Shown here one piece after another: positions 40,289-49,610 of a DNA stretch of 58,594 nucleotides. The DNA comes from a virus: positions 1 to 58,594 of IMG/VR virus record IMGVR_UViG_3300023174_000190. One strand, 5' to 3'. A program made the position numbers and the translations under genes. The notes under the pieces were generated by a model. The model made no database searches and was not told where the DNA came from. It was given only the letters and a program-made list of their open reading frames with translations. How positions within the stretch are numbered: position 1 is the first letter of the stretch; each line of letters starts with the position of its first letter.

Positions 40289-41918
40289 AAAAATCGCTTT
40301 TGTGTGTGCTTACGGTGTCCCAAACTTGCCCACCAGAATCAACAAATTGTGTTTCGTCTTTTCCGGTATTTATAAAGCCAAAAGGTGTGATTTCATCTTC
40401 AATCATCTTAATGCGAGCATCGTATAATTCTTTTCTGATGTTTATGTTTGTTAGTTCTTTGAAGTATGAGTTTGTTGTGAGCCATGAAAATAGCACTAGA
40501 GGCATTACTAAATCGTCGTGATATCCTTCATCAGCAGCAAAACTATCACGCTTTTGAATGAATGTTGAGATTTCTGAGATTGTGTCTGCGTCATGAATTA
40601 GAAGTTTCTTTTCTTCAAGCATTGATTTAAAGTTTGAGCATCCAATGCGTTTTACTTTTTTATCTGTGATAACACCAAGTTGTGTTTTTCCGTTACCAAA
40701 GCCACCATTAACGACTTGTCCTTGAGTTGTTCTGGAAACTGATATGATGTTTTCGTATTCGTATTCGCTATAAAGAATTTCTGCGACTTGTTCTGATGTG
40801 TTGATTTCAATTAGAACGTATGCTTCGTTGTATTCTTTTCCAACTTTGTTTATAATTGACGGATATAATAGTGGACTAATCTCATTGTTTCTATACTTAC
40901 CAACCATTACATAAGGCATTTTTGTAATGTCTAGAATAACGAATGCTGAGTAGTCTGCACCAACACCTTTTGCTGTATCTGCAACAATAACATAAGAATG
41001 ATCTTTTTCTACTTTTTCGTATATATCTAAACCATCCTTTGAATGAATGATTTGATTAGCTGACATTTGACCAATTGTACCAGAAGATATCAGAGTCATG
41101 CTTGAACCTAAGAAGTTGCATAGAACTTCTTGATTAAATTTAATTTCTCCTAATAGTTTTCTTTGTGTCTCTGCCCATGCATCATCTCGACCAGGAATCT
41201 CCCAATACGGAATGAATAGATTAACAAATCCATTTCTATTATTTTCAGCATCATTCCAGAATTTCCAGAAATGATTGTAACCTAGAGGAGTAGATGACAA
41301 TAGAATCTTTGTAGTTTCACCAGCAGAAATTGTAGGATAGACTGAAGTGAAAAATTGTTCTGCAATGTTGTTTGGTATGATTGCTGCTTCATCAACATAA
41401 AGTAAGTTTACTGACTTACCACGAATACCAGATGCACTTGTTGCTGCAGTAAATACGATTGATCCGTTCTCTAATGCAATGTCGCCCTTGTTCCAAGTAG
41501 TGACACCTTGCTGCAACCACTTAGGAAGATTTTCATACATGATTTGATAACGATATAAAACTTCTCTTGCTGCACTTGCTTTGTTTGCAAGAATCGCTAC
41601 AGTCTTGCTTGATTGAAATAATGTATACCAAAGAATGTATGCAGCAGATGTTGTTGTCTTGCCTTGCTGACGTCCTTCCATGAGAATAACTTTTCTATTC
41701 TCATGAATAATCTTTACTTTTTTCTTTTGACACTCATATAGTTTGAATGATTGAAGACCATGATCAAGTGTGACAATTTTACAATATGTTTCTATAAAAT
41801 ATACTGGATCATTGATACATTTCAAATACTCTTCAACTTCTTCTCTACTAAAGTTAATCTTTACATTAGATGCTTTTAGTAGAGCATTCCCTAGATACGA
41901 CTTTGGTGCATCATTCAT
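40284..41918 (-). CDS. 17: Terminase large subunit gp17
   Basis: DNA-packaging motor and nuclease, 544 residues. ATPase motifs are Walker A MEGRQQGKTT (80-89), Walker B NLLYVDEAAII and coupling motif LLSSTPLG. Nuclease motifs are VIVADTAKGVGADYSAFVI with the first Asp, an acidic VLIEINTSEQ and the C-terminal DEGYHDDLVMPLVLFSW. No intein or intron is seen. The start overlaps gene 16 (41915). Confidence 0.97.
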   Translation of the reverse strand: MNDAPKSYLGNALLKASNVKINFSREEVEEYLKCINDPVYFIETYCKIVTLDHGLQSFKLYECQKKKVKIIHENRKVILMEGRQQGKTTTSAAYILWYTLFQSSKTVAILANKASAAREVLYRYQIMYENLPKWLQQGVTTWNKGDIALENGSIVFTAATSASGIRGKSVNLLYVDEAAIIPNNIAEQFFTSVYPTISAGETTKILLSSTPLGYNHFWKFWNDAENNRNGFVNLFIPYWEIPGRDDAWAETQRKLLGEIKFNQEVLCNFLGSSMTLISSGTIGQMSANQIIHSKDGLDIYEKVEKDHSYVIVADTAKGVGADYSAFVILDITKMPYVMVGKYRNNEISPLLYPSIINKVGKEYNEAYVLIEINTSEQVAEILYSEYEYENIISVSRTTQGQVVNGGFGNGKTQLGVITDKKVKRIGCSNFKSMLEEKKLLIHDADTISEISTFIQKRDSFAADEGYHDDLVMPLVLFSWLTTNSYFKELTNINIRKELYDARIKMIEDEITPFGFINTGKDETQFVDSGGQVWDTVSTHKSDFL

Positions 41919-42328
41919 TTAGAGTTAATTAATTTTTGTAATTCTGCTGTGCTACCAACAAATAACGAATTGTTTGTTACATTCTGTGGTTGTTGCTGTT
42001 GCACATCTTTGCCTTTAGCTTCTCTCACTTTCTTGCTCAATTCAATCAAATCTTTGTTTGTGTCAGAAAGAGTTTTAATCAATTGACCGATGACTTCATA
42101 TGCTCTTGGCGACTCACCTTCTTTAGCAAGAAAGATAATGTTTTCCATTGCAACTTTACCATTCTCAATTAGACCACGAAGATTGTCTCTTGCGTATTCA
42201 TAATCAGAATCGACAGTATGGTTTTCTTCATCTTTGACTGGTACTACATCAATGATTGCATCTTGTGCAACTGCTGTTGATGGAATTTCAAAAATGCTAT
42301 TCAATTTTTCATCTATAGTTTTTTTCAT
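41915..42328 (-). CDS. 16: Terminase small subunit gp16
   Basis: DNA-recognition subunit of the packaging motor, 137 residues. DSDYEYARDNLRGLIENGKVAMENIIFLAKEGESPRAYEVIGQLIKTLSDTNKDLIEL is the central helical-hairpin oligomerisation domain of T4 gp16, split from the C-terminal NNSLFVGSTAELQKLI motif shared by T4-like phages. It overlaps gp17 and gp15 by four bases each. Confidence 0.93.
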   Translation of the reverse strand: MKKTIDEKLNSIFEIPSTAVAQDAIIDVVPVKDEENHTVDSDYEYARDNLRGLIENGKVAMENIIFLAKEGESPRAYEVIGQLIKTLSDTNKDLIELSKKVREAKGKDVQQQQPQNVTNNSLFVGSTAELQKLINSK

Positions 42329-43056
42329 ATGCCAGTAGTAGTTTCAGTAATAGTAAAAGATTCATCTCCACTAAATGTTTGAGTGGTTACAATTGCATTT
42401 TCAATCAAAAATCCAGTATTAATTTCAGCATTAGCAATGTATTTGAATTTGTTGAGTGGTCCGAATAGATAACCCTTGACTGTGAAATTTAAATCCCATG
42501 TTTGTACTCTACGAGATTCGAAATCACCTTCATAAGAGTCTTCTGAATTTACACTTGTCAATTCAATTGGAACGTCCATTGTTATACCAAGTTCTGGAAG
42601 AACTTTCATTGTCACAGTAAAATCTGGTGTAAAGAATGGAATAATTTGCTCTACGATTTGATGACCATCTTCGGTATTCTTTACGAAAATGTTTAGCGTA
42701 AAATCCATATCATAAGGAACTGGAGTGTATGTATAATCAAAGTCAGTACCACCAGTATTGATACCTTTTACAATTCTATGTGCGCTATTTAATTTTCTTT
42801 GTCCAGCATAAGATAAATTTGTGAATTCAAATCCAAGTCTTGGAAGTGTGATTGAAATTTCTCTATTCAAAGTTGGATCAGTTAGAACTCTTGTGATAAA
42901 CTTTTGTTTTGGACCATACTCAATTGGAACATTAATGCTTTGTATCTTTGCTCCATTAGCATCATCCCGTTCAACTTGAATTTCATTGAATAGATTACCG
43001 AACATTAAAATGTATCGTCTTAATGTGCCGTGATAAAAATCGTGTCCGAACATCAT
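42325..43056 (-). CDS. 15: Tail sheath stabiliser and completion protein gp15
   Basis: Hexameric terminator of the tail that joins it to the neck, 243 residues. MMFGHDFYHGTLRRYILMFGNLFNEIQVER is the family's N-terminal landmark. IPFFTPDFTVTMKVLPELGITMDVPIELTSV and FKYIANAEINTGF are conserved strands later on. A start one codon in is equally possible. It follows gene 14 by two bases. Confidence 0.95.
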   Translation of the reverse strand: MMFGHDFYHGTLRRYILMFGNLFNEIQVERDDANGAKIQSINVPIEYGPKQKFITRVLTDPTLNREISITLPRLGFEFTNLSYAGQRKLNSAHRIVKGINTGGTDFDYTYTPVPYDMDFTLNIFVKNTEDGHQIVEQIIPFFTPDFTVTMKVLPELGITMDVPIELTSVNSEDSYEGDFESRRVQTWDLNFTVKGYLFGPLNKFKYIANAEINTGFLIENAIVTTQTFSGDESFTITETTTGI

Positions 43057-43058
43057 GA

Positions 43059-43871
43059 TTAGAAAGTCCTTGAATCTGCGAAAGTGTTTTTCTCTGAGAA
43101 ATCTAATATATCATCTGTAATGATTTTCTGTCCAATGAATACGTTATCTGCAGAAACTTCAGAAGCGAGAACAACGTTAGATTCGTCGATAACGTAATCT
43201 CCGTCTTCTAACAATAGCAATGTATCATCTTCAAGTAGAGATTTTTCTATGTTTGTTGTAGATAGACTATACTGATCTTCAATTGCATCAATTGCAGGAA
43301 CATCAGTATCGATTCTTTCACTAGAGTATTCAAATCTATCACATCTCATTTCAAATGTGTAAAGATCGCCTAATTGAAAGAAGTTTTCAATGTTTTCTGT
43401 GAACTTGATTTCGTACATGTAGCCAAGCAAAGGAACCCAAATTAAATCGCCTTCTCGAGGTCTTAGAATTCCCGAGTAATCGTATCCTTGCTCTGCAAGA
43501 AAATAATCACCATCTTCTAAGAGAACATTATATCCATATTCATTCATCATTAAAGGCTTCAATGATTCAATGAATCTTTTTTGTGCAACTACGAAAGTGA
43601 TTGACTCATCGATTTGCAAACCAAATTTAGAAATGAAATCTTCTTGTCCCATAAAGCCATCATAGCTTTTGATATACATTTCCATTTCGAGTGCGTCATC
43701 ATAAATGATAGACCCATCTTCATTGTAAAGTTTATCTAAATTTACATGTGTTCTTGGAATGTAATATGCATCGACACCATAAATCTTTATTGACTCTACA
43801 ACTAATGATCTAATTAGTGACTGCTCCGATTTAATTGGAGAGTATTGATTAAAGAATCTATTGCGAGCCAT
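43059..43871 (-). CDS. 14: Neck protein gp14
   Basis: Head-completion and neck protein of 270 residues. It starts MARNRFFNQYSPIKSEQSLIRSLVVESIKIYG, with DAYYIPRTHVNLDKLYNEDGSIIYDDALEMEMYIKSYDGF conserved in gp14. IWVPLLGYMYEIKFTENIENFFQLGDLYTFEMRCDRFEYSSERIDT is another landmark. Two internal LLEDGDY segments (near 119 and 219) look like a small duplication in loops. TAATG overlaps gene 13. Confidence 0.94.
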   Translation of the reverse strand: MARNRFFNQYSPIKSEQSLIRSLVVESIKIYGVDAYYIPRTHVNLDKLYNEDGSIIYDDALEMEMYIKSYDGFMGQEDFISKFGLQIDESITFVVAQKRFIESLKPLMMNEYGYNVLLEDGDYFLAEQGYDYSGILRPREGDLIWVPLLGYMYEIKFTENIENFFQLGDLYTFEMRCDRFEYSSERIDTDVPAIDAIEDQYSLSTTNIEKSLLEDDTLLLLEDGDYVIDESNVVLASEVSADNVFIGQKIITDDILDFSEKNTFADSRTF

Positions 43872-44620
43872 TATCCAACCATGTCTAGAACTGGTAGCGA
43901 ATAAGAAGAAATCATTTCTGTTTCTAATTGATTTAATTCGTCTAGTGCTTCATCCCAAATCTTTTGCCCATTGAATGTGATGCCGCCAGGCATTGAAATG
44001 CCTTCGAACTTTTTAAGGTTCTCACCCCATTGCTTTTTGATTTGAGCTGTGCAATATCGCTGAAGCCAACGATCATTATACATGTCTGTATATGTGTCTG
44101 GATCAATTCTCTTATAGCCTTCAATGATAATGTATTCACCAGTTTTGACTTTAGTATCCCAGGACATATCAATATAAAGTTTATTAATATGACGATTGAA
44201 TCTAAGGGACTGTTTACCAACGAATAGTTCTTCAGCAAGTGCAACGTTTTGAAACGCCATGTAGTAAGGCGCAAACGGACCTGTGTTGAATGAATACAAA
44301 TCATTCAAAGAGATTTGATATCTTAGATTGAAAAGATTGTTTGTAGAATAACTATCGCCAACGTCAAGTATGCTTGTAACTCCAATGATTTCATCTGGAA
44401 TTTGAATATACTTGTTTATTTTGTCTTGGTCTGTGACTTGATGCGCTAGATAGATTTTCTCTGTTGCATCGTAATGATAATCATAATAATATGAAAACGC
44501 AATTTCAATACAATCTTCTATTTGCTCATCTGCGACGTTAATTTCTAATAGAGGTGCGCCCAATCGTCTAAGACAGAATTGCTTGAATTCTTCTCTTGAT
44601 GCTGGTTTGCTGGTACTCAT
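43871..44620 (-). CDS. 13: Neck protein gp13
   Basis: Head-completion protein of 249 residues that caps the portal after packaging. Conserved landmarks are REEFKQFCLRRLGAPLLEINVADEQIEDCIEIAFSYYYDYH at the N-terminus and the C-terminal YTDMYNDRWLQRYCTAQIKKQWGENLKKFEGISMPGGITFNGQKIWDEA. A late promoter lies about 30 bases upstream of the ATG, and gp13-14-15-16-17 are tightly packed behind it. Confidence 0.95.
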   Translation of the reverse strand: MSTSKPASREEFKQFCLRRLGAPLLEINVADEQIEDCIEIAFSYYYDYHYDATEKIYLAHQVTDQDKINKYIQIPDEIIGVTSILDVGDSYSTNNLFNLRYQISLNDLYSFNTGPFAPYYMAFQNVALAEELFVGKQSLRFNRHINKLYIDMSWDTKVKTGEYIIIEGYKRIDPDTYTDMYNDRWLQRYCTAQIKKQWGENLKKFEGISMPGGITFNGQKIWDEALDELNQLETEMISSYSLPVLDMVG

Positions 44621-44645
44621 TTCTTCCCCTTATAAATTTCATGTT

Positions 44646-44876
44646 CTATTTATAAAATTCGGAGACTATGAATGCTACGCTATCTTTCCAAATGAGATTA
44701 CCAAAACAAGCAATGTTCCATTTAGTTTCTCCATGTTCTTCTGTACGCTCGGTGAAAGTTTCTCCACCAAGAATACGAACGTCAGATGCTAAATGTTCGA
44801 CACCATTTTCAAACACTCTCCATACTAAATTTGATCCGTTATTTTTTGTATTAAATCTGATATGATATTTGTTCAC
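44646..44876 (-). CDS. Conserved small phage protein, 76 aa
   Basis: Starts with GTG at 44876, sharing bases with the stop of the kinase/nucleotidyltransferase gene. The sequence MNKYHIRFNTKNNGSNLVWRVFENGVEHLASDVRI, then WNIACFGNLIWKDSVAFI, resembles small uncharacterised proteins found beside neck genes in aquatic T4-like phages. Beta-rich, no enzyme motif. The function is unknown. Confidence 0.65.
   Translation of the reverse strand: MNKYHIRFNTKNNGSNLVWRVFENGVEHLASDVRILGGETFTERTEEHGETKWNIACFGNLIWKDSVAFIVSEFYK
44647..44654 (-). promoter_or_regulatory. T4-type late promoter for genes 13-17
   Basis: TATAAATA on the minus strand overlapping the end of the 76-residue gene, 27 bases upstream of the gp13 ATG, with AAGGGGAAG between. 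Confidence 0.82.
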
Positions 44877-45730
44877 GCAATTCCCAATTCTTTTCGAATC
44901 TTAGTTGCTGAGATTGAATGGATTGATTCATCAAATGTTTCTTGTTCAATTTTATATCCAACGTCGCGTCCATATGTGATGTTCACAATGTTTGGAACGA
45001 CTTGAATTTCGTATTGACCTTGAAAGATTGGATCTAAATCACGCTTGATGAAATTCTTTACTTGTTCAATTGCAAATGGATTGCTTCCTTGCCAGCCTTG
45101 ACAATCGCGAATTTGAATTACGACTTGACCAGTCTTTGCAATCGCACGTTCGAATAATGCTCTATGACCAGCATGCCACGGTTGCCATCTTCCGAGCATT
45201 TGAACTGTTTCTTTTTGCCAATCAAATGTTGGTCTACGTTTCTTTTCTAGAATGTGAGATCCAACGAAGTCCACCCACTTGTCAGCATTCTTTTCATTGA
45301 TACGAAAATCATAAACTTCTGGATCAATGAATGCTTTGTTTGTGTCTTCGTAGCGACCAGAATCAATCGTGTCCATCCAGATTGTCCAGTCAGCTTTAAA
45401 GTTATTTCGCATTTCTGGTAATGGTGCAACAAAATCGCAAATGACATAATCGCCAGATGCTCTAATTGCAAATTCAAACATGCGAAGTGACTGACGAATG
45501 CGACCTTCTTTTGAAAAGTCCCAATCGTTATATCGTTTTCGGATTTCGTCTGCGTTGAACCAATCGACTTCAGCGCTCCAGTATTGAGGAGCAACTTCAT
45601 ACTTCATCATTGTAGAATCTGGCATGTTTGAAATATTAGAATTGTTTTCTAAGTATTTCTTGAGTCTCTCTGCGAAGTATGTCTTACCAGATCCGGGAAG
45701 TCCCATGATCAAAATTCTTTGTGCTGCCAT
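44873..45730 (-). CDS. APS-kinase-like and HxGH nucleotidyltransferase fusion
   Basis: Fusion of 285 residues. The N-terminal domain has P-loop GLPGSGKT (10-17) and a DFSKEGRIRQSLRM-FEFAIRASGDYVICDFVAP stretch, close to adenylylsulfate kinase (CysC), which makes PAPS. The C-terminal domain has GRWQPWHAGH (180-189) and ISATKIRKEL near the end, the HxGH and S-x-T-x-IR motifs of NMN/ATP-sulfurylase-type nucleotidyltransferases. One gene could thus make PAPS from sulfate, as in animal PAPS synthase (inference), though an NMN adenylyltransferase or sugar-nucleotide role is possible. GGAG precedes ATG 45730. Its natural partner is the sulfotransferase at 52435. Confidence 0.78.
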   Translation of the reverse strand: MAAQRILIMGLPGSGKTYFAERLKKYLENNSNISNMPDSTMMKYEVAPQYWSAEVDWFNADEIRKRYNDWDFSKEGRIRQSLRMFEFAIRASGDYVICDFVAPLPEMRNNFKADWTIWMDTIDSGRYEDTNKAFIDPEVYDFRINEKNADKWVDFVGSHILEKKRRPTFDWQKETVQMLGRWQPWHAGHRALFERAIAKTGQVVIQIRDCQGWQGSNPFAIEQVKNFIKRDLDPIFQGQYEIQVVPNIVNITYGRDVGYKIEQETFDESIHSISATKIRKELGIA

Positions 45731-45759
45731 AATATAACTCCATCATGATATAAAAAATT

Positions 45760-45767
45760 ATTTATGT
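45760..45767 (-). promoter_or_regulatory. Possible late promoter (CATAAATA)
   Basis: One mismatch to TATAAATA, about 30 bases upstream of the kinase/nucleotidyltransferase start. It overlaps the end of the upstream beta-propeller gene. Confidence 0.4.
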
Positions 45768-46835
45768 TTGAACGCTACAGAAATTTGAAAGATATACATC
45801 ATCAAACCCAGTTGGAGATGAAGCTGCTTCAGCTGAACCACCAACATCCCAAGTAGCAAAAGGAAATCTTGTAAGAGACCATGGAGCATATCCTGCAGGA
45901 GAACTTCTCGTAGTGTATCCGTGAGTTTGACTCTCATTTGTTGATGCTGGTATGTCACCAATTGGTGGTGCATTATTCAGCGATCCGACAGCAATAGAAG
46001 TTGAAAGATTTGTGAAAGGAAATCTTTCAGCAAGCTGAACAGGTGAATATCCTGGAGTTGGTGTGTTTGAAGTATAAGATGCACCACCAAAAATAAATGC
46101 GTGAGTTTGACCAGAAACTCCCTTTCCAGCATATCTATAATAAATCATATCAGAAACTTGAGTTGTTGGATTATTATTTGCAAATGGAAATCTCGTCGCG
46201 GTTTTACCTCCAGAGTATTGACCAGAACTATATCCATGCGTCATTGAATTTACTTCTGAAGAAATAGACGAAGGACCCACCTTTAAGTCATTAGACTGAA
46301 TAACTGAACCAAAATCTGTTGCATATAACCATTTATAATAACTCGCTCCGGACGGTGTTGGTGAAGGTGCCGAATAGTAAGTTGCTTCTGCAGATTGATG
46401 ATGTTTTGGAGTGGATCCTGCAGCTGGAAGATTGCCACACAAAGATGCAGTTACAGAACTTGAACTTGATTCTGCAAATGGAAACTTTTTAATATTTGAT
46501 GAAAACAATGGATTGGCGGGCGGACCGCCATCACCAAATGAATATCCATGAGTTTCAGAAGAAGATCCTCCACTTCCTCTTGAGTATGCTGGATTGCCTG
46601 GACCTGACCCATAAACATATCCAACATCAACTTGATTTGAACCATTGGAAAAAATAAATCTCTTTATTCTATTAGAGACATATCCACCATAGGTATATCC
46701 AGCAACTCTACCTTGTTTGCCAGATTTATAGAATCTATCAGCTTCAACTTGACCATCGAAAACAATTCCGCTACCTGTTTCAGATAATGTGAAAGATCCA
46801 ATTTCAATGCGATCTGGATAAAGTTTGATTGTCAT
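45762..46835 (-). CDS. Kelch-like beta-propeller tail protein, type A, 357 aa
   Basis: One of six paralogues. A short N-terminal adaptor (MTIKLYPDRIEIGSFTLSETGSGIVFDG) is followed by five to six blades of about 50-55 residues, each with a -GY-x-x-GG- turn and an RFPFA- strand (HGYSFGD, RFPFANNN, HGYSSGQ, AERFPFTN, HGYTTRS, LTRFPFAT). These are the strands of a beta-propeller. Probably a surface-exposed virion protein that binds receptors or shields the tail. Its type A N-terminus is shared with the next two genes. Confidence 0.75.
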   Translation of the reverse strand: MTIKLYPDRIEIGSFTLSETGSGIVFDGQVEADRFYKSGKQGRVAGYTYGGYVSNRIKRFIFSNGSNQVDVGYVYGSGPGNPAYSRGSGGSSSETHGYSFGDGGPPANPLFSSNIKKFPFAESSSSSVTASLCGNLPAAGSTPKHHQSAEATYYSAPSPTPSGASYYKWLYATDFGSVIQSNDLKVGPSSISSEVNSMTHGYSSGQYSGGKTATRFPFANNNPTTQVSDMIYYRYAGKGVSGQTHAFIFGGASYTSNTPTPGYSPVQLAERFPFTNLSTSIAVGSLNNAPPIGDIPASTNESQTHGYTTRSSPAGYAPWSLTRFPFATWDVGGSAEAASSPTGFDDVYLSNFCSVQT

Positions 46836-46836
46836 T

Positions 46837-47943
46837 TTAGTATTGTGCTCCTGCCGCAGATCTTCTCGATTTAACTAATGCTCCAACAGTTGTAAATGTA
46901 GTATCAGTAGCAAATTGAAATTTAAGTATTCTTGTACTATTTGTAGCTCCCCCCGGAGATGGATCTATTTGTCCACCTGCAATATATCCAGAAACTATAG
47001 AACTTATACCAGCACCATATACACCAGTTGTAGGCATTGTTCCTACATTTGATATTGCTTCTGTAGCAAATGGATATTTGTAAATATAGTCCATTCTATC
47101 TGGATTAGTTCCGCCACCACGAAGTCCGCCAAGATGATATCCACTTGTAGTTGAACTATGCCCAGTAGAATTTCGAGTACCTACTGGAACTGTTGTGAGC
47201 AATATCGTATTTCCAAATTCAGAAGCAAATGCAAATCTTTCAAAATTATTAAATCCTGCAGGAGTTGATCCGCCATAACTATATGCTCTAATTCCACTTG
47301 AAGAAGAAGAATTACTTGCAGTTATAGCAGACAAGTTTCCAATTAAAGTAGCATTTGTTGTTTCTGCTGTCAATGGGAATCTATCAATGTTTGAAATATT
47401 TTGTCCACCACCAGGCAATCTATTACTAAATCCTCCAAAGTTATACCCATAACTTTGATTCTGAGATGTTGCTTGATTATTTTCTTTATATGTGCTTAGT
47501 ACCCCAACGTTACTACCTACAGACCAAGGATTTGCAAATGGAAATCTTCCAATAGTGTCATATGTTGTATTGTCTGGCTGACTGTTTCCGCCAAGATTAT
47601 ATCCGTGTGTAGAAGATGATACTGCTGCGTTAATAATACGATATGCACCAATACCAGTATTGTCTGGATATAAAACTCCAGGTAATTGAGTAGCGTTTGT
47701 GTCTGTTGCAAATGGAAATCTTTCTACTGTTTGCGCTCCTGTTGCTAATGGAGAATTTGGTGTCGCACTTCCACCAAATGCATATCCAGCAACACTTCCT
47801 TGAGTACCAATAGTTCCTCTTCCCTGACCAGCAGAAATTTCTGGCGCATAAAAAGTTCCATGTTCAATCATGATTCCATTAGGAACAATTACGATATTCT
47901 TCGAACCTATCGTAATTCTATCTGAATTTATTGTTATTGCCAT
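46837..47943 (-). CDS. Kelch-like beta-propeller tail protein, type A, 368 aa
   Basis: Paralogue of its neighbours. Adaptor MAITINSDRITIGSKNIVIVPNGIMIEHG, then blades marked by VAGYAFGGSA, VERFPFATDTNATQLPG, HGYNLGGNS, GRFPFAN, YGYNFGGFS, IDRFPLTAETTNATLIG, RAYSYGGST, SGYHLGGLR, YKYPFATEA and SGYIAGGQI. The PFATDTNAT strand recurs in type B proteins as well. Blade number is six to seven by eye. The start is weak in ribosome-site terms, following the upstream gene after 14 bases. Confidence 0.75.
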   Translation of the reverse strand: MAITINSDRITIGSKNIVIVPNGIMIEHGTFYAPEISAGQGRGTIGTQGSVAGYAFGGSATPNSPLATGAQTVERFPFATDTNATQLPGVLYPDNTGIGAYRIINAAVSSSTHGYNLGGNSQPDNTTYDTIGRFPFANPWSVGSNVGVLSTYKENNQATSQNQSYGYNFGGFSNRLPGGGQNISNIDRFPLTAETTNATLIGNLSAITASNSSSSSGIRAYSYGGSTPAGFNNFERFAFASEFGNTILLTTVPVGTRNSTGHSSTTSGYHLGGLRGGGTNPDRMDYIYKYPFATEAISNVGTMPTTGVYGAGISSIVSGYIAGGQIDPSPGGATNSTRILKFQFATDTTFTTVGALVKSRRSAAGAQY

Positions 47944-47957
47944 GATTCTTTTTCTTT

Positions 47958-49112
47958 TTAGAAGTGATGACCAGAACCGTTTTGATGACTTGCTGTAGTA
48001 TCACCAATATATTGATGAGCAAGTTCTGCTGCAAATGGGAATTTCATGATCCAAGTTTGTGTAACTGGAGATGGACCACCTTCAGTTGCACCAGTAGCAT
48101 ATCCATATTCTGTAGATTGAAATGGTGATGCTGGTGTCCCTCTACCAAGAATTCCAGTAACTGGGTTTGATATATCTACATCTCCAACGAAATTATGAGT
48201 TGTGTCTGCAGCCCAAGTAAATTTGTATACAGATTTTTGCCACGGTGATCCTGAAGTGGAATATCCAGATGCAATAATTCCTGCAGTTGCAGTTTGATAT
48301 CCACTTCTTCCAAAATTACCGGATGCTGGAACATCTGTCCACGGATATGCCGACCAACTACCGCCACCACCAGTAAATGTTTGTGTTAAAGATATTCCAT
48401 TAAGTCCTTGACCAGAAAATGGAAATCTTAAAGTTGCGCCGGTAGTATAACTTGGTTGAGGAGAACCTGTCGTTCCTGCAATAAAATACCCATGAACTTG
48501 AGAACTAACCGCCCCACAATCTGCTCTTCCAGTGCTCATATACCCCACGGTAAATGCTGGTTGTTCAGTTACGAATTGAATTCTTTCCATTTCAGTTCTA
48601 GCCACTGAACCGGGCGGTCCAACATTAAACCCGGTACTATTAAATCCAATTTGTGAAGATGCATATACATGACTAGTTGTACTGACAGAGACCCCTCGTG
48701 ATAAATTTCCTATGTCAGACGCGCCAGCACTAGTGGTGAATGGAAATCTTTCAATTTTTGCAGAGCCTCCGATTGATCCATGATATCCGCCAAATGCATA
48801 TCCATGAGTTTTTGAAGACATTCCAGAATTGCGTCGTTGACTAATAGCTTGAACCATGTTACCAACTGACGTACTATTTTGTCCTCCAGCGGCAAATGGA
48901 ATTCTATCTATTACAGAAGTTGCATTTCCTGCTGTATTTGTTCCACCAGTTGTAAAACCAGCAATTGAACCTTGATTCAGCAAGTCTTCTGGTCTAAATG
49001 ATGTAATCGCACCATCAAAAGTAAATCCAGTAGTAGTTTCTTTTAATGTAAAAGTAGTTCCATTGTTGTCATCGACAAATTCAATGGAATCTTTTTTGAT
49101 TCTTATTGTCAT
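47958..49112 (-). CDS. Kelch-like beta-propeller tail protein, type A, 384 aa
   Basis: Third type A paralogue and the longest. Adaptor MTIRIKKDSIEFVDDNNGTTFTLKETTTGFTFDG, then blades marked by AGFTTGG, IDRIPFAAGGQNSTSVG, HGYAFGGYH, IERFPFTTSAGASDIG, HGYFIAGTT, ASGYSTSGS and YGYATGATE. RPEDLLNQGS is a short linker between adaptor and propeller. The start TAAATG overlaps the small gene upstream. Confidence 0.75.
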   Translation of the reverse strand: MTIRIKKDSIEFVDDNNGTTFTLKETTTGFTFDGAITSFRPEDLLNQGSIAGFTTGGTNTAGNATSVIDRIPFAAGGQNSTSVGNMVQAISQRRNSGMSSKTHGYAFGGYHGSIGGSAKIERFPFTTSAGASDIGNLSRGVSVSTTSHVYASSQIGFNSTGFNVGPPGSVARTEMERIQFVTEQPAFTVGYMSTGRADCGAVSSQVHGYFIAGTTGSPQPSYTTGATLRFPFSGQGLNGISLTQTFTGGGGSWSAYPWTDVPASGNFGRSGYQTATAGIIASGYSTSGSPWQKSVYKFTWAADTTHNFVGDVDISNPVTGILGRGTPASPFQSTEYGYATGATEGGPSPVTQTWIMKFPFAAELAHQYIGDTTASHQNGSGHHF

Positions 49113-49244
49113 TTAAAGTTCTTCTAGTTTTTCTAAAAAGAGTTCGAATGCATATCTATCTTCCATTGCGACTTTTTTCAAAGCAATTGCTAGTTCATCT
49201 TCCGACAATTCTAAAATTCTTTTAGCAAGCATGATTTCTGGCAT
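49113..49244 (-). CDS. Very small helical protein, 43 aa
   Basis: Reads MPEIMLAKRILELSEDELAIALKKVAMEDRYAFELFLEKLEEL, quoted here in parts: a charged amphipathic helix from LSEDELAIALKK to FLEKLEEL. ATG 49244 has AAAGGCGAT upstream; a longer frame to 49316 adds an unlikely hydrophobic start. Its stop overlaps the propeller gene start (TAAATG). Function unknown; it could be a small regulator or chaperone-like peptide. Confidence 0.5.
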   Translation of the reverse strand: MPEIMLAKRILELSEDELAIALKKVAMEDRYAFELFLEKLEEL

Positions 49245-49260
49245 AATATTATCGCCTTTA

Positions 49261-49608
49261 TTATGGATTATGCTGAGTATTAAAGCTAACAAAGTGGTCA
49301 TACCACTCTTCAGCATTAGTTACTACTTCAGCTTCAGTTAAATCTGGAGCAACAACGCCGTTAATTTGATCCATAATGTTTAATGGTCCTTTGATTGGAC
49401 TAACTGCATGAATTGCCAATTGTCTTGCAACAAATTGTTCTTTTGTCAAATAAACAATGGTGTCTGGAACATAGTAATCGCGAGTATCAGCAACCCAGCC
49501 AACCCATGAGTTATCTGATGGATTAAACCAATGTCCACGATCACCAACAAACTCTGGAACTTTTCTTCCAGCACCTTCTTTGACTAGCATGTATTCGATT
49601 ACTGCCAT
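49261..49608 (-). CDS. Unknown protein of aquatic T4-like phages, 115 aa
   Basis: Starts MAVIEYMLVKEGAGRKVPEFVGDRGHWFNP and has RQLAIHAVSPIKGPLN and acidic ends (LTEAEVVTNAEEWYDHFVSFN). No motif is recognised. AAGGAAG is present upstream and a TATAAATA box lies about 40 bases away, so late expression and a virion or assembly role are plausible. Confidence 0.6.
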   Translation of the reverse strand: MAVIEYMLVKEGAGRKVPEFVGDRGHWFNPSDNSWVGWVADTRDYYVPDTIVYLTKEQFVARQLAIHAVSPIKGPLNIMDQINGVVAPDLTEAEVVTNAEEWYDHFVSFNTQHNP

Positions 49609-49610
49609 TT